This document shows, piece after piece, positions 38,201-44,415 of a stretch of DNA of 64,000 bases. Location: contig NZ_WJBU01000009.1 of assembly GCF_009646335.1 (NCBI RefSeq), positions 124,001-188,000 of the forward strand, given 5' to 3'. The position numbers and the translations under genes are program-made. Numbering within the stretch: position 1 is the stretch's first letter; every line of letters starts with the position of its first letter. The notes beneath the pieces are model-generated. The model was not told the origin of the DNA, ran no database searches, and saw only the letters and a program-made list of their open reading frames with translations. The DNA comes from Caenimonas koreensis DSM 17982. Its GTDB lineage: Bacteria > Pseudomonadota > Gammaproteobacteria > Burkholderiales > Burkholderiaceae_C.

Positions 38201-39896
38201 CTGTATCGACGCTGATCACCAGGTCGAGCAATTCGATGATCGCTGCGGTGTCGGCGAAATCCTCGATGTCGTTGCCCAGCGTCAGGATAGGCTGGCCCGG
38301 CGGTGGGTGGAGCGCCTGCTCCTGATCCGCATCTTTTTGCAGGCTCACGAAGGTGATGCCCGGCACTGACCACAGCGGTGCCAGCGTTTCCAGCCCGGGC
38401 AGCGACCGGTTCGCGTCGTTCATGTGATGCGGCGATCCCTTCCAGACCAGGCCGACCTTGAAGCCTCCTGCGGGCAGGTGTGTGCGCCATTTGTCGATGC
38501 GCGACGGTGGTGCGCGAAGGTATGGCAGCTGCGCGGGAATCGTGCCGAGGTCCGTCGCAAAACGCAGCGGCAGGCTCATCGCGCGGCACCAGTAGTCGTG
38601 CGGGGCCACAGGCGCGCGCTCGTCGATGACATGGTCTATGCCATCGACCGTGGCAATCAGCGCCTGCAGCGCTGGCCGGCACACCCACGTCAATTTTGCG
38701 AGTCCGCGTTGCCTCAGCATCGCGGCGTATCGCGCGACCTGGACCGTGTCGCCAAAGCCCTGCTCGCTCCACACGACCAAAGATTTGCCGGTGAGGGATT
38801 CGCCTTGCCAGAGGGGAAACGGATAGTCGGGTGTGGGGAACTGCTCGTCGAAGCGGCCGGATTCATAGCGCGCTTCGTAGAGCGGCCAGCCCTCATGGAA
38901 GTCGCCGTTGGCGAGCAGGAGCAGGCCGAGATTCAGGCGTGCGTCGGCGTTGGCCGGCTCCAGTGCCAGGGCCTGGCGGAAGGCGGCTTGCGCTTCGCCA
39001 GGACGGTTCAGCCCGGCCAGCAGCCCGCCCAGGTTGTTCAGGGCCCAGAAGTGACGCGGGTCGAGCTCAAGCGCATGCCGGAATGCTGCTTCGGCTTCGA
39101 CATACCGGCCGCACTGGCGATGGATGGACCCCAGGCCATTGATGGCCGCAGCAAAGTCGGGTTTGAGCTCAATGGCACGTGCGTAGAGGGCTTCGGCTTG
39201 CGCGCTCTGGCGGCGCCTTTGCACGGCAACAGCCAGTGCATGAAACGCTTCGGCAGAGACCAGCCCCAGGTCGATCGCCTTGCGAAGTGCCTGCTCGCTG
39301 GCCTGCAACTGGTTGAGCTGGTTGAGCACCAGGCCCAGCTGCAGCCATGCATCTGCGAAGCCGGGCTGGAGCTGGGTTGCTTCGAGCAGCGCGGCGTGAG
39401 CGTCCTGCAGCCTGGATTGACTGAGCAGTGCGCTGCCAAGTGCGAACAGCGTGGCCGCATCGCGCGGACCGCAGGCGAGGCGGGCGCGAAATGCCAGTTC
39501 GGCTTGCCCCGGTCGGCCCGCTTCGAGCAGAACGACGCCGAGCTGGTGTTGGATCTCGGGGTTACCCGGCGCGAGTGCGGCCGCGCGGCGCAAGGCTGCT
39601 TGCGCGGCGTCAAGCTGTTGCTGCGCCTGCAGGGCACGCGCGAAATTGAGCAGGTAGGTGGCGTCTTCGCGCAGCGCCAGTGCCTTGGCGAAGTGCGCCT
39701 GGGCCTGTGGAAAGTCGCACGCCTGCAGCATCAAGCCACCGAGCAGGTGCCACGCGTCGGCATTCGACTCGTCATGGGCGAGCACGGCGCGGCAAATGCG
39801 CTCGGCCTCGTGCATGTTGCCGCCCGCGTGGGCTGCGAATGCGGCAGCCAGCGCCGGCGCTGGCGCCGCGTTCGAGGTCGTGCGGGTGGTCTTCAC
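29148..39896 (-). CDS. Giant protein with six tandem TPR plus GT9-like glycosyltransferase modules
   Basis: This uninterrupted 3582-residue frame consists of six repeats of TPR array plus GT-B domain. The signature DSPWYPGVM (or a close variant) begins at residues 597, 1237, 1852, 2483, 3075 and 3497, giving modules of about 590-640 residues and a last one of 422 with few TPRs. Glycosyltransferase parts lie near 325-625, 970-1265, 1590-1885, 2215-2515, 2810-3105 and 3235-3525. Every copy keeps an EQGFGD-type motif (or EQGYGD/EQGLGD), VGLVWKG and DLVI-VDTA-VHLAGALGK, so none looks decayed. There is no signal peptide or membrane segment. The tail (3530-3582) is Lys/Ala/Pro-rich and overlaps rluC. 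The start is GTG 39896 without a clear Shine-Dalgarno. The TPR plus GT layout recalls O-GlcNAc transferases, but the GT part resembles GT9 heptosyltransferases. Substrate and role are unknown. Confidence 0.85.
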   Translation of the reverse strand: MKTTRTTSNAAPAPALAAAFAAHAGGNMHEAERICRAVLAHDESNADAWHLLGGLMLQACDFPQAQAHFAKALALREDATYLLNFARALQAQQQLDAAQAALRRAAALAPGNPEIQHQLGVVLLEAGRPGQAELAFRARLACGPRDAATLFALGSALLSQSRLQDAHAALLEATQLQPGFADAWLQLGLVLNQLNQLQASEQALRKAIDLGLVSAEAFHALAVAVQRRRQSAQAEALYARAIELKPDFAAAINGLGSIHRQCGRYVEAEAAFRHALELDPRHFWALNNLGGLLAGLNRPGEAQAAFRQALALEPANADARLNLGLLLLANGDFHEGWPLYEARYESGRFDEQFPTPDYPFPLWQGESLTGKSLVVWSEQGFGDTVQVARYAAMLRQRGLAKLTWVCRPALQALIATVDGIDHVIDERAPVAPHDYWCRAMSLPLRFATDLGTIPAQLPYLRAPPSRIDKWRTHLPAGGFKVGLVWKGSPHHMNDANRSLPGLETLAPLWSVPGITFVSLQKDADQEQALHPPPGQPILTLGNDIEDFADTAAIIELLDLVISVDTATVHVAGALGKPVWVLQPAFGIDFRWLDNRDDSPWYPGVMRLFHQTAAQDWAPVIEQVRDALREAAAHEAGHQEPAQLQNAQLKMDAKAAIAAGFAAHTAGRLEEAQAAYQRALDADPASADAWHFLGGVRLQSGDLASAEAHFRKALELREDPLFLLNLSRPLEAQQRWDEGIAALRRGCELAPQNQEMRYRLGVLLLNARRFGEAEAALRTALTLGPREAAMLYPLGTTLEKLNRLEEAEAALREAIALKPDYADAWFHLGLVLNRRVQLAESEDAHRKAIAFGQTSPESYQGLAVALQRRRKWDEADATFRHALALKPDFAAAVNGMGTTHQQRGDLASAEADFRRAIELDPEHFWAYNNLGVLLAGLGRRTEAEAMLRRALELQPNNADALINLGFLLLASGRFEEGWPYYEARHKPGRFDGSLRSPEYPFPMWKGEPLAGKSLVIWSEQGYGDTIQIVRYVPLLRQLGITRLTWVCRRPLRDLLAGVVGIDAIVDQKASPAPHDYWCHAMSLPLRLGTRLDNIPAQLPYLRAPAQRIEKWRARLPAGGFKVGLVWKGSTSHLNDEHRSLPGLQTLAPLWSVPGVTFISLQKGAGEQQALKPPADQPIAALGNDIDDFADAAAIIEQLDLVISIDTAPVHLAGALGKPVWVLLPARGIDFRWLIDRKDSPWYPGVMRLFHQATSGDWSAVIDEVRTELRKLAPAGSMAPQAGKPLLAPPARPAANTALDEAIALHSAGKLKQAEAAYRQLLDRSPDNADAWHLLGGVYLQSSDFVQAEAHFRHALTLREDPLFLLNLSRPLEAQRKWDEAVQVARRAIELLPESIDMRHRLGEVLLQAGRLEEAEQAFRAAIAVAPTYAPSWLQLGQVLGRRSQLEEAEKAHRKAVDLGLVSAEALHGLGVALERLRKFDEAEAMFRRAIDTNADFAPAINGIGTCHLRRGEFAQAETALRRALEIEPRDIYTLNNLSMVLSDTGRRDEAETLLRRALDIGQAGDDTSAPHIATVQLNLGMLLLESGRLEEGWPLYEARYQPGRFDTTLRTPAYAFPMWTGEPLAGKSLVIWSEQGFGDTLQIVRYAAMLRERGLSTLTWVCHPALHELLSAVEGIDAVIDHDTPPPPHDYWCYAMSLPLRFSTSLATIPAKLPYLRAPADRLAKWRPRLPPAGFKVALVWKGSASHFNDAQRSLPGLQTLAPLWSVPGVSFISLQKGEGEQQAARPPANQPVLPLGHSIQDFADAAAIIEQVDLVITVDTATAHLAGALGKPVWVLLPARGVDFRWLLGRDDSPWYPGVMRLFRQSSTDWASVVKAVRTELAQRVPKEVAAHHTQLAMPNIVLSAPVRKPASTPAPPAQSAPAPTLPPLGELTALYEQGGRLMNAGDLAGAQSCLRQVLAKQEHPVVMLNLARVLRATKALDEAEALLRRAISLLPGAVEIQQLLGMVLLDAGRHEEAVTALELALAWDRNNLATLTALGRALEALGRLEEAEARLRSAIALQPMHTDAWFTLGHVLRKQGRLADAEAAHRFVVQQDPRSPEAVIGLVSVLAMQGAYDQAEALLRNAVQQHPEHAALQTRLAMVLQESGRTRDAVAQFRLALQSDPENFWALNNLGVLLGELGDSEQAQHMLLRALEVRPGSGDARLNLGMVLLAAGRFDEGWPHYEARNQQDRLGGSLYSPRHPFPRWTGEPLAGRSLLIWSEQGYGDTLQIVRYVPMLRQLGITRLSWACLPPMRALLASVEGIDEVIDLHDTPAPHDYWCHAMSLPLRLGTRLDTIPSKLPYLRALPQRMAKWRPRMPAAGLKVGLIWKGSTTHANDSHRSLPGLETLAPLWSVPGVTFVSLQKGAGEQQALKPPAGQPIVPLGNDIEDFADAAAIIEQLDLVIGVDTASVHLAGALGKPVWVMLPNYRVDWRWLQGRDDSPWYPGVMRLFRSTAEGGWPPVIDAVRAALAGLADKETQANQWFARANAARREGRTAQAEAGYRSAIALMPAAGRFHSNLGVLLRASGRAAEAEAAYRSAIEVEPGYAEAHANLGNLLRASGRVDEAEASYRAAIAAKPALLSAWNGLGALLVEQKRWDESEAAFRRALEIDPQHAESWNNLGTMLQDARRIQESEEAYARALALKPDFADASNNLGVLLQKAGRGQEAQAIYERAKKFQPLDARFANNEAALLTEAKRWKEAESAYRRALELKPDYADAHNNLGALLHITNRPEEAEKELREALRLRPDSAETQLNLGSLLLTQGRLAQGWPYYEARYSSQLADPTVHAPNLPCPAWRGESLQGKSIILWPEQGFGDSIQFVRYAPMLKKLGASRVTVVCHPPLQPVLQTVAGVDEVVIDLRQLRTHDYWTFPLSLPMRFGTTLESIPGELPYISADPARVAHWKKRLPESKLKIGLVWKGAAGHKNDMNRSLPSLATLAALWTIAGAAFVSLQKGQGEDEALHPPAGQPITALGQDIKDFGDTAAIIANLDIVICVDTAIAHLAGAMGKPVAVLLPSVGVDWRWLRERIDSPWYPGVMQLRRQPTPGDWATPIDALCQSIMPKRTPEHDLFDEAVQLQRKGQTEPALVAYRKLLTIKPDNLAALNNLAVLLETQGPSQQAEQLLRRAIALDASYTQARTSLANLLQRSGRPDEAEHLYRQVLEASAASPVKSSAEAQLGLGSLLLSEGKFKEGWPLYEARHSPVLTTPLVSAPELPFPPWCGESLEGKSIVIWPEQGLGDLIQFSRYAPVLKSMGAARVVVFCNKALEPVMRTVQGVDEVSVDVLPVCDYWCFALSLPLHCGTTLESIPAALPYISADAKRVKTWARRMPRAALKIGLVWKGAAGHANDMNRSVPSLAVLAPLWLVPGAAFVSLQKGQGEDEAAHPPKGQPIKALGEQIEDFGDTAAIIASLDIVVCVDTAVAHLAAAMGKPVALLLSARGTDWRWLRERTDSPWYPGVMRLFRQPVPGDWATPVAQVVAQLAAAAPAATVQAATPAATPAAKPARKAAAAKPRAKTPRAPKATDSAAKPPRPKRGA

Positions 39897-39919
39897 TGCT
39901 GGCCTGGATGGGTTGCCTG

Positions 39920-39947
39920 TTTATACCTGCACACGGTTTGCTGCCAG
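39920..39947 (-). promoter_or_regulatory. Possible promoter of the giant gene
   Basis: In the 69-base gap to the divergent phosphatase gene, the minus strand carries TATAAA (39920-39925) with CTGGCA about 16 bases upstream. The -35 element is weak, so this is tentative. Confidence 0.3.
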
Positions 39948-39965
39948 CCCCCGGATAATCGCCCC

Positions 39966-40634
39966 ATGAACAAGATGCGCCCCCGCCGGTTCGACCTGAT
40001 TGCCTTCGATTGGGACGGCACGCTTTTCGACTCCACCCGGATCATCACGCGCTGCATACAGCGTGCAGTCGTCGACGTGGGCGGCGCGCAGCCGACAGAG
40101 AAGGCGGCGGCCTATGTCATCGGCATGGGCCTGATGCAGGCGCTGGCACACGCCGCGCCTGATGTGCCGAAAGAGATGTATCCGCAGCTCGGTGCGCGCT
40201 ACCAGCATCATTACCTGGCTCACAAAGACGACCTTGTGTTGTTCGACGGCGCGATCAGCATGCTCAATGAGTTGAAGCAGCGGCACCACCTGCTTGCCGT
40301 TGCCACGGGCAAGTCGCGGCGAGGCTTGAATGAAGCGCTGCATTCGGTGCAGCTTCACGGCTTGTTTGATGGCTCGCGCACGGCTGATGAAACGCAGGGC
40401 AAGCCGCATCCGCTGATGCTGCAGGAGCTGATGCGTGAATTTGATGTGCCTGCCGGGCGCATGCTGATGGTGGGCGACACCACCCACGACCTGCAGATGG
40501 CCGTGAATGCGGGTTGCGCCGCTGTGGGGGTGAGCTACGGCGCGCATGAGCCTTCGGAGTTCGAAGCGCTGGCGCCGTTGCATGTGGCGCATTCCGTGGC
40601 GGATCTGCGCAACTGGCTGCTTGAAAACGCCTGA
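39966..40634 (+). CDS. HAD-family hydrolase, phosphoglycolate phosphatase-like
   Basis: The 222-residue protein belongs to the haloacid dehalogenase superfamily. FDWDGTL carries the nucleophile Asp15 and Asp17. Motif III Lys146 (GKPHP) and motif IV GDTTHD (Asp171, Asp175) complete the active site, and an alpha-helical cap lies between 20 and 90. It is closest in layout to Gph, which hydrolyses 2-phosphoglycolate, but pyrophosphatase or other sugar phosphatase activity is possible. The ATG at 39966 was chosen because the frame extending upstream only shadows the giant gene. The Rieske gene starts four bases after its stop. Confidence 0.85.
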   Translation: MNKMRPRRFDLIAFDWDGTLFDSTRIITRCIQRAVVDVGGAQPTEKAAAYVIGMGLMQALAHAAPDVPKEMYPQLGARYQHHYLAHKDDLVLFDGAISMLNELKQRHHLLAVATGKSRRGLNEALHSVQLHGLFDGSRTADETQGKPHPLMLQELMREFDVPAGRMLMVGDTTHDLQMAVNAGCAAVGVSYGAHEPSEFEALAPLHVAHSVADLRNWLLENA

Positions 40635-40638
40635 GCAC

Positions 40639-41004
40639 ATGGACGCACTGATCCCGCTTTGCAATTCGGGTGACCTTGTCGACGGCGGCGTCGCCGTGCC
40701 GTTCGATGTGATGTATGGCGGGCAGACCTGCCGCGCCTTCGCCGTGCGCTATGAAGGGCACGTGCATGCCTATCTCAACCGTTGTGCACATATCGCGATG
40801 GAGATGGACTGGCAGCCCAATCGCTTCTTCGACGATTCGGGGCGCTGGCTGCTTTGCAGCACGCACGGCGCGGTGTACGAGCCGGACAGTGGCAAGTGCG
40901 CAGGCGGCCCCTGTCGCGGTGGCCTGGTGAAGATCACCCTGTCCGAGCAGGGCGGTGTGGTGCACTGGCATACTGACCATAACCTCAAACCAGTCGAGTT
41001 CTGA
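40639..41004 (+). CDS. Rieske [2Fe-2S] ferredoxin-like protein
   Basis: The small 121-residue protein is a single Rieske domain. The cluster ligands are Cys49 and His51 in CAH, and Cys73 and His76 in CSTH; the GGPCRGG loop is near 89-95. It has no signal peptide or membrane anchor, so it is cytoplasmic, like assimilatory nitrite reductase small subunits and dioxygenase ferredoxins. No partner oxygenase is nearby. This gene is conserved between a Gph-like phosphatase and an S49 peptidase in related genomes to my recollection, but its function is not assigned. Confidence 0.88.
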   Translation: MDALIPLCNSGDLVDGGVAVPFDVMYGGQTCRAFAVRYEGHVHAYLNRCAHIAMEMDWQPNRFFDDSGRWLLCSTHGAVYEPDSGKCAGGPCRGGLVKITLSEQGGVVHWHTDHNLKPVEF

Positions 41005-41006
41005 AG

Positions 41007-42023
41007 ATGACGATCGATACACAACCTCCGGCTGCGCAAGAGCCGGATCCGCGGCCTGCGGCCGACGCAGCAGCGGCGACCGCACGCGAGACCGAGCGCT
41101 TGCTGGCGATGGAGCGGGCGACGTTCGAAAAACTCATGTTTGCCACGCTCGATGAGCAGCGCACGACGCGCCGGTGGCGCATGTTCACCCGGCTGGCATG
41201 GCTGCTGTTCTTCGTTGTACTTGCCTGGTCACTCATGCACCGCGGCACGGCGAGCGACAAGACGCTGGCCCACACGGCGGTGATCGAGATCAAGGGCGAG
41301 ATCGCATCGGGCTCGGATGCAAGCGCTGAAACAGTCGTTGCCGCCATGCGAAGCGCCTTCGAAGACAGCGGCGCGCAGGGCATCATCTTGCTGATCAACT
41401 CGCCGGGTGGCAGCCCGGTGCAGGCCGGCATCATCAACGACGAAATCCGCCGCCTGCGCGCGAAGTACAAGAAGCCGGTCTATGCGGTGGTGGAAGAGTC
41501 GGCGGCATCGGCGGCTTACTACATTGCCGCCGCAACCGATCGCATTTTTGTCGACAAGGCCAGCATCGTCGGCAGCATCGGCGTGCTGATGGATGGCTTC
41601 GGCTTCACGGGGCTGATGGAAAAGCTTGGCGTTGAACGGCGCCTGATGACCGCCGGCGAGAACAAGGGCTTTCTGGACCCGTTCAGCCCGCAAACGGAAA
41701 AGCACCGCGTATTCGCACAGGCGATGCTCGACCAGATTCACCGCCAGTTCATTGATGCGGTGAAGGCCGGCCGCGGCAAGCGCCTCAAGGACAGCCCCGA
41801 GCTGTTCACGGGCCTGTTCTGGACGGGCCAGCAAGCGGTGGAAATGGGCCTGGCCGACCAGCTCGGCAACCTTGACTATGTCGCCCGCGAAGTGATCAAG
41901 GCTGAAGACGTGGTGGACTACACGCGCCGCGACAACGTCGCTGAACGCCTGGCGAAGAAGTTCGGCGCTGCCATTGGCGAAGGCGCCGTCAAGGCGATGA
42001 AGGGCATTCCCGCCATTCGCTGA
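41007..42023 (+). CDS. S49 family peptidase (SppA-like)
   Basis: The 338-residue membrane-anchored serine peptidase has a transmembrane helix at about 62-78 and its catalytic domain outside the cytoplasm. The core begins with AVIEIKGEIASG. NSPGGSP (131-137) forms the substrate-side loop, the Ser nucleophile is in EESAASAAYY (Ser168 most likely) and the general-base Lys220 is in AGENKGFLDPF. SppA-type enzymes digest released signal peptides. It follows the Rieske gene by two bases, so the two are cotranscribed with the phosphatase. It is about half the length of E. coli SppA and has a single catalytic domain. Confidence 0.9.
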   Translation: MTIDTQPPAAQEPDPRPAADAAAATARETERLLAMERATFEKLMFATLDEQRTTRRWRMFTRLAWLLFFVVLAWSLMHRGTASDKTLAHTAVIEIKGEIASGSDASAETVVAAMRSAFEDSGAQGIILLINSPGGSPVQAGIINDEIRRLRAKYKKPVYAVVEESAASAAYYIAAATDRIFVDKASIVGSIGVLMDGFGFTGLMEKLGVERRLMTAGENKGFLDPFSPQTEKHRVFAQAMLDQIHRQFIDAVKAGRGKRLKDSPELFTGLFWTGQQAVEMGLADQLGNLDYVAREVIKAEDVVDYTRRDNVAERLAKKFGAAIGEGAVKAMKGIPAIR

Positions 42024-42044
42024 TCGCGGCTATTTGCCGATCAG
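42020..42044. terminator. Hairpin shared by convergent genes
   Basis: CTGATCG (42020-42026) pairs with CGATCAG (42038-42044), spanning both stop codons of the convergent S49 peptidase and methyltransferase genes, which are only six bases apart. No T-run follows, so termination is not certain. Confidence 0.35.
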
Positions 42045-42788
42045 ATAAACGGCGGGCACGTCGTTGGAAGCGGGGCAGGGCGCACCGCGCCACGCGCTCA
42101 CTGCGCGGCAGCGAGTCGACTCAGCAGGCAATGTGAGCGCGCTGGCAACAGCGAGCCGCGTCTGTGGGTGCAGCGTCTTGACGAGCGCATCCCAGATCGC
42201 AGCGTTGCGGTACGGCGTTTCGATGAAGAGCTGGGTCTGGCCTTTCAATGCCAGCGTTTCCAGCTCGCGGATTCGCTGCGCGCGCGGTCCGGCGTCTTGC
42301 GGCAGGTAGCCCACAAATGCGAAGTTCTGGCCGTTCAGGCCGCTTGCGGCGAGCGCCAGCAATAGAGACACCGGCCCGACCAGGGGCACGACGCGCAGGT
42401 TCAGCTCGTGCGCGGCCCGAACGACCGACGAACCAGGGTCTGCCACTGCGGGCATGCCGGCTTCGCTGAGCAGGCCGGTATCGTGGCCTGCGAGCGCGGC
42501 GGCGAGCAGGGGCCTGGCGTCAAAGCTGCCATCGTGGTCGCCCTTTTTGTGCACTTCACGCGGCAGTTCGGTGATGTGCTGCTCCTGCAATGGCGCTGCG
42601 AGCGGATGCAACTCGCCAATGCGCTTGAGGTACGAGCGAGCTGTCTTGGCGTTCTCGCAGATCCAGTGCGTCAATCCGGCAGCCACCACCATCGTGTGGT
42701 CAGGAATCGAGCCCGCCAGCGGCTGCGGCGTGCCGCCGAAGTCGAGTGGGGCGGGGACGAGATAAAGCGCGCCGGGTTGACTCGCCAT
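42030..42788 (-). CDS. SAM-dependent methyltransferase, RsmI-like (tetrapyrrole methylase fold)
   Basis: The 252-residue protein opens with GALYLVPAPLDFGG, the first strand of the tetrapyrrole methylase fold. It also shows LLSEAGMPAVADPGSSVVRAA and VVPLVGPVSLLLALAASGLNGQ-FAFVGYLP, the conserved RsmI-family stretch. RsmI methylates C1402 of 16S rRNA; this looks like a divergent paralogue, so the target is not assigned. The ATG at 42788 shares its A with the TGA stop of the upstream Maf gene, indicating tight coupling; the frame reads 13 codons further upstream but that is inside the Maf gene. Confidence 0.82.
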   Translation of the reverse strand: MASQPGALYLVPAPLDFGGTPQPLAGSIPDHTMVVAAGLTHWICENAKTARSYLKRIGELHPLAAPLQEQHITELPREVHKKGDHDGSFDARPLLAAALAGHDTGLLSEAGMPAVADPGSSVVRAAHELNLRVVPLVGPVSLLLALAASGLNGQNFAFVGYLPQDAGPRAQRIRELETLALKGQTQLFIETPYRNAAIWDALVKTLHPQTRLAVASALTLPAESTRCRAVSAWRGAPCPASNDVPAVYLIGK

Positions 42789-43396
42789 CACAGCACCCGG
42801 ATGCCAGCCGCGCGGATCATGCGGCACGTGCGAATGAGCGGCAGGCCCACAAGCGCCGACGGATCGTCGCTCTCGATGGCGGCAAGCAATGCGATGCCCA
42901 GGCCTTCGCTGCGGGCCGAGCCTGCGCAGTCATAAGGTTGCTCAGCCAGCAGGTAGGACTCGATTTCATCGTCCGTGAGATCGAGAAACTTCACATGCAC
43001 AGGCGCGAGATCGACCTGCTCGAAACCGGTCTCATGGCACACCACGGCGACAGCCGTCTGGAATACGACCGTGCGGCCGCGCATCCGGCGCAGTTGGGCC
43101 ACCGCGCGATCGTGCGTGCCAGGTTTGCCGATGGGTTCGCCGTCGAGGTCAGCGACCTGGTCGGAGCCGATTACGACGGCAGTGGGGTGGTTGCGCGCGA
43201 CCGCGTGGGCTTTTGCCAGCGCCAGTCGAAGGGCGAGATCGCGCGGGTTTTCCTGCGGATGCGGCGTTTCGTCGACATCGGGCACGGCGACGTCATAGCT
43301 GAGTTTGAGGCGGGACAGCAGTTCGCGCCGGTAAGGGGAACTGGAGCCGAGCACGAGCGCGCGCTGCGTTTGCTTGGGGGCCTGGGCATGGGGCAT
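42788..43396 (-). CDS. Maf-like nucleotide pyrophosphatase
   Basis: The 202-residue protein is a Maf/HAM1-type house-cleaning enzyme. The motifs are SSSPYRRELLSRL near the start (nucleotide binding), GSDQVADL (catalytic Asp region) and KPGTHDRAVAQLRRMRGRT. It is closer to the YceF (7-methyl-GTP pyrophosphatase) branch than to the dTTP/UTP branch, judging by SDQVA rather than SDTVV. It is divergent from yceD across only 26 bases and overlaps the RsmI-like gene by one base. Maf-yceD-rpmF-plsX is a conserved neighbourhood. Confidence 0.88.
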   Translation of the reverse strand: MPHAQAPKQTQRALVLGSSSPYRRELLSRLKLSYDVAVPDVDETPHPQENPRDLALRLALAKAHAVARNHPTAVVIGSDQVADLDGEPIGKPGTHDRAVAQLRRMRGRTVVFQTAVAVVCHETGFEQVDLAPVHVKFLDLTDDEIESYLLAEQPYDCAGSARSEGLGIALLAAIESDDPSALVGLPLIRTCRMIRAAGIRVL

Positions 43397-43422
43397 GCCG
43401 GGGATTCTCTTACACTGAATCG

Positions 43423-43974
43423 ATGGACAAGCAGTTTTCGCCGCGCAAGCTGGATGTGAAGTCGTTCGCCGAAGCGGGCGCCGTGATCGACGGCGCGGCG
43501 CCCATCGGTGAATTCAAGCGCCTCGAGGCCGAGACGGCGGGAGCGAGCCAACAGGCGCAGGTCGAGTGGACGGCAACGGGTGAAGTGCGCAATCCGCTGC
43601 ATGTTCACCCCGACATCTGGCTGCATCTTCGCGCGGGAGCAACGCTGCCCCTGACGTGTCAGCGCTGCCTGCAGCCTGTTGATGTCGACGTGGAAGTGGA
43701 GCGGTCATTCCGGTTTGTCGCGGATGAGGAGACGGCGCAAGCCCAGGACGACGAGGCCGAAGAGGATTTGCTGGCGCTCAGTCGCGCCTTCGACCTGCAC
43801 GAGCTGATCGAGGACGAGATGCTCCTGGAGATGCCCATTGCACCCCGCCACGACGTCTGCCCCGAGCCTGTGGTTCTGTCTGTCGAGGACCCCGGATTCG
43901 AGGCTGCCAATGAGGAGCGCGAGAATCCATTTGCCGTCCTGGGCAAACTCAAGCCCGGGAAAAAGGAAAGCTGA
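43423..43974 (+). CDS. yceD: YceD/DUF177 family protein
   Basis: The 183-residue acidic protein carries the DUF177 CxxC pair in TCQRCLQP (about 75-82), followed by VDVDVEVERSFRFV and a Glu/Asp-rich stretch ending in DLHELIEDEMLLEMP. YceD is needed for normal 23S rRNA accumulation in E. coli and plants; its gene almost always precedes rpmF, as here. The CxxC may bind metal. The final segment ENPFAVLGKLK is the conserved C-terminus of the family. Confidence 0.9.
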   Translation: MDKQFSPRKLDVKSFAEAGAVIDGAAPIGEFKRLEAETAGASQQAQVEWTATGEVRNPLHVHPDIWLHLRAGATLPLTCQRCLQPVDVDVEVERSFRFVADEETAQAQDDEAEEDLLALSRAFDLHELIEDEMLLEMPIAPRHDVCPEPVVLSVEDPGFEAANEERENPFAVLGKLKPGKKES

Positions 43975-43986
43975 GCCCGCCCGGGC

Positions 43987-44015
43987 GTCGCAAAGAAGTC
44001 CGGTTGGGCTATAAT
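43987..44015 (+). promoter_or_regulatory. Promoter upstream of rpmF
   Basis: GTCGCA (43987-43992), a 17-base spacer and a perfect TATAAT (44010-44015) lie in the 152-base gap between yceD and rpmF. It would start transcription near 44022 and drive rpmF-plsX-fab genes independently of yceD. Confidence 0.65.
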
Positions 44016-44126
44016 CGTGGGCTTCGCGTCTGTGGACTTGGCTTCGGCCGACAGTTCGCCGCGTCCATCCAACCAATCTAACCGCCTCGCGCTTGCCGTG
44101 TGGGGCTTGAACTCCAGGAGCCCCTC

Positions 44127-44309
44127 ATGGCCGTCCAGCAGAACAAAAAGTCGCCTTCCAAGCGCGGAATGCACCGCTCGCACAACGCCCTGGTCACGCC
44201 GGGCATCGCTGTCGAGCCGACCACCGGCGAAATTCACCTGCGTCACCACATCAGCCCCACGGGCTTTTATCGTGGCCGCAAGGTGCTCAAGACCAAGAAC
44301 GACGCGTAA
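44127..44309 (+). CDS. rpmF: 50S ribosomal protein L32
   Basis: The 60-residue protein begins [19 protein letters not shown], diagnostic for bacterial L32. The rest ([20 protein letters not shown]) is typical. It lacks the two CxxC zinc-binding pairs found in some L32 forms, as is usual for proteobacteria. CAGGAG lies about ten bases before the ATG at 44127. The gene is followed by a strong terminator-like hairpin that separates it from plsX. Confidence 0.97.
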   Translation: MAVQQNKKSPSKRGMHRSHNALVTPGIAVEPTTGEIHLRHHISPTGFYRGRKVLKTKNDA

Positions 44310-44360
44310 TTCGCGTCACCTCAGACTGAACGCCTGAAGCGCGTTTTGCACCGAATTCCA

Positions 44361-44394
44361 GGGCCCGACTGCGGCGCAGTCCGGGCCCTTTTTA
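44361..44394 (+). terminator. Intrinsic terminator or attenuator between rpmF and plsX
   Basis: GGGCCCGACTGC pairs with GCAGTCCGGGCCC with one bulged base around a GGC loop, followed by TTTTTATTT. It should reduce read-through from rpmF into the fatty-acid genes, allowing high L32 and lower PlsX expression from the same promoter. Confidence 0.8.
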
Positions 44395-44415
44395 TTTGCT
44401 CGTACATTTAGGTCC

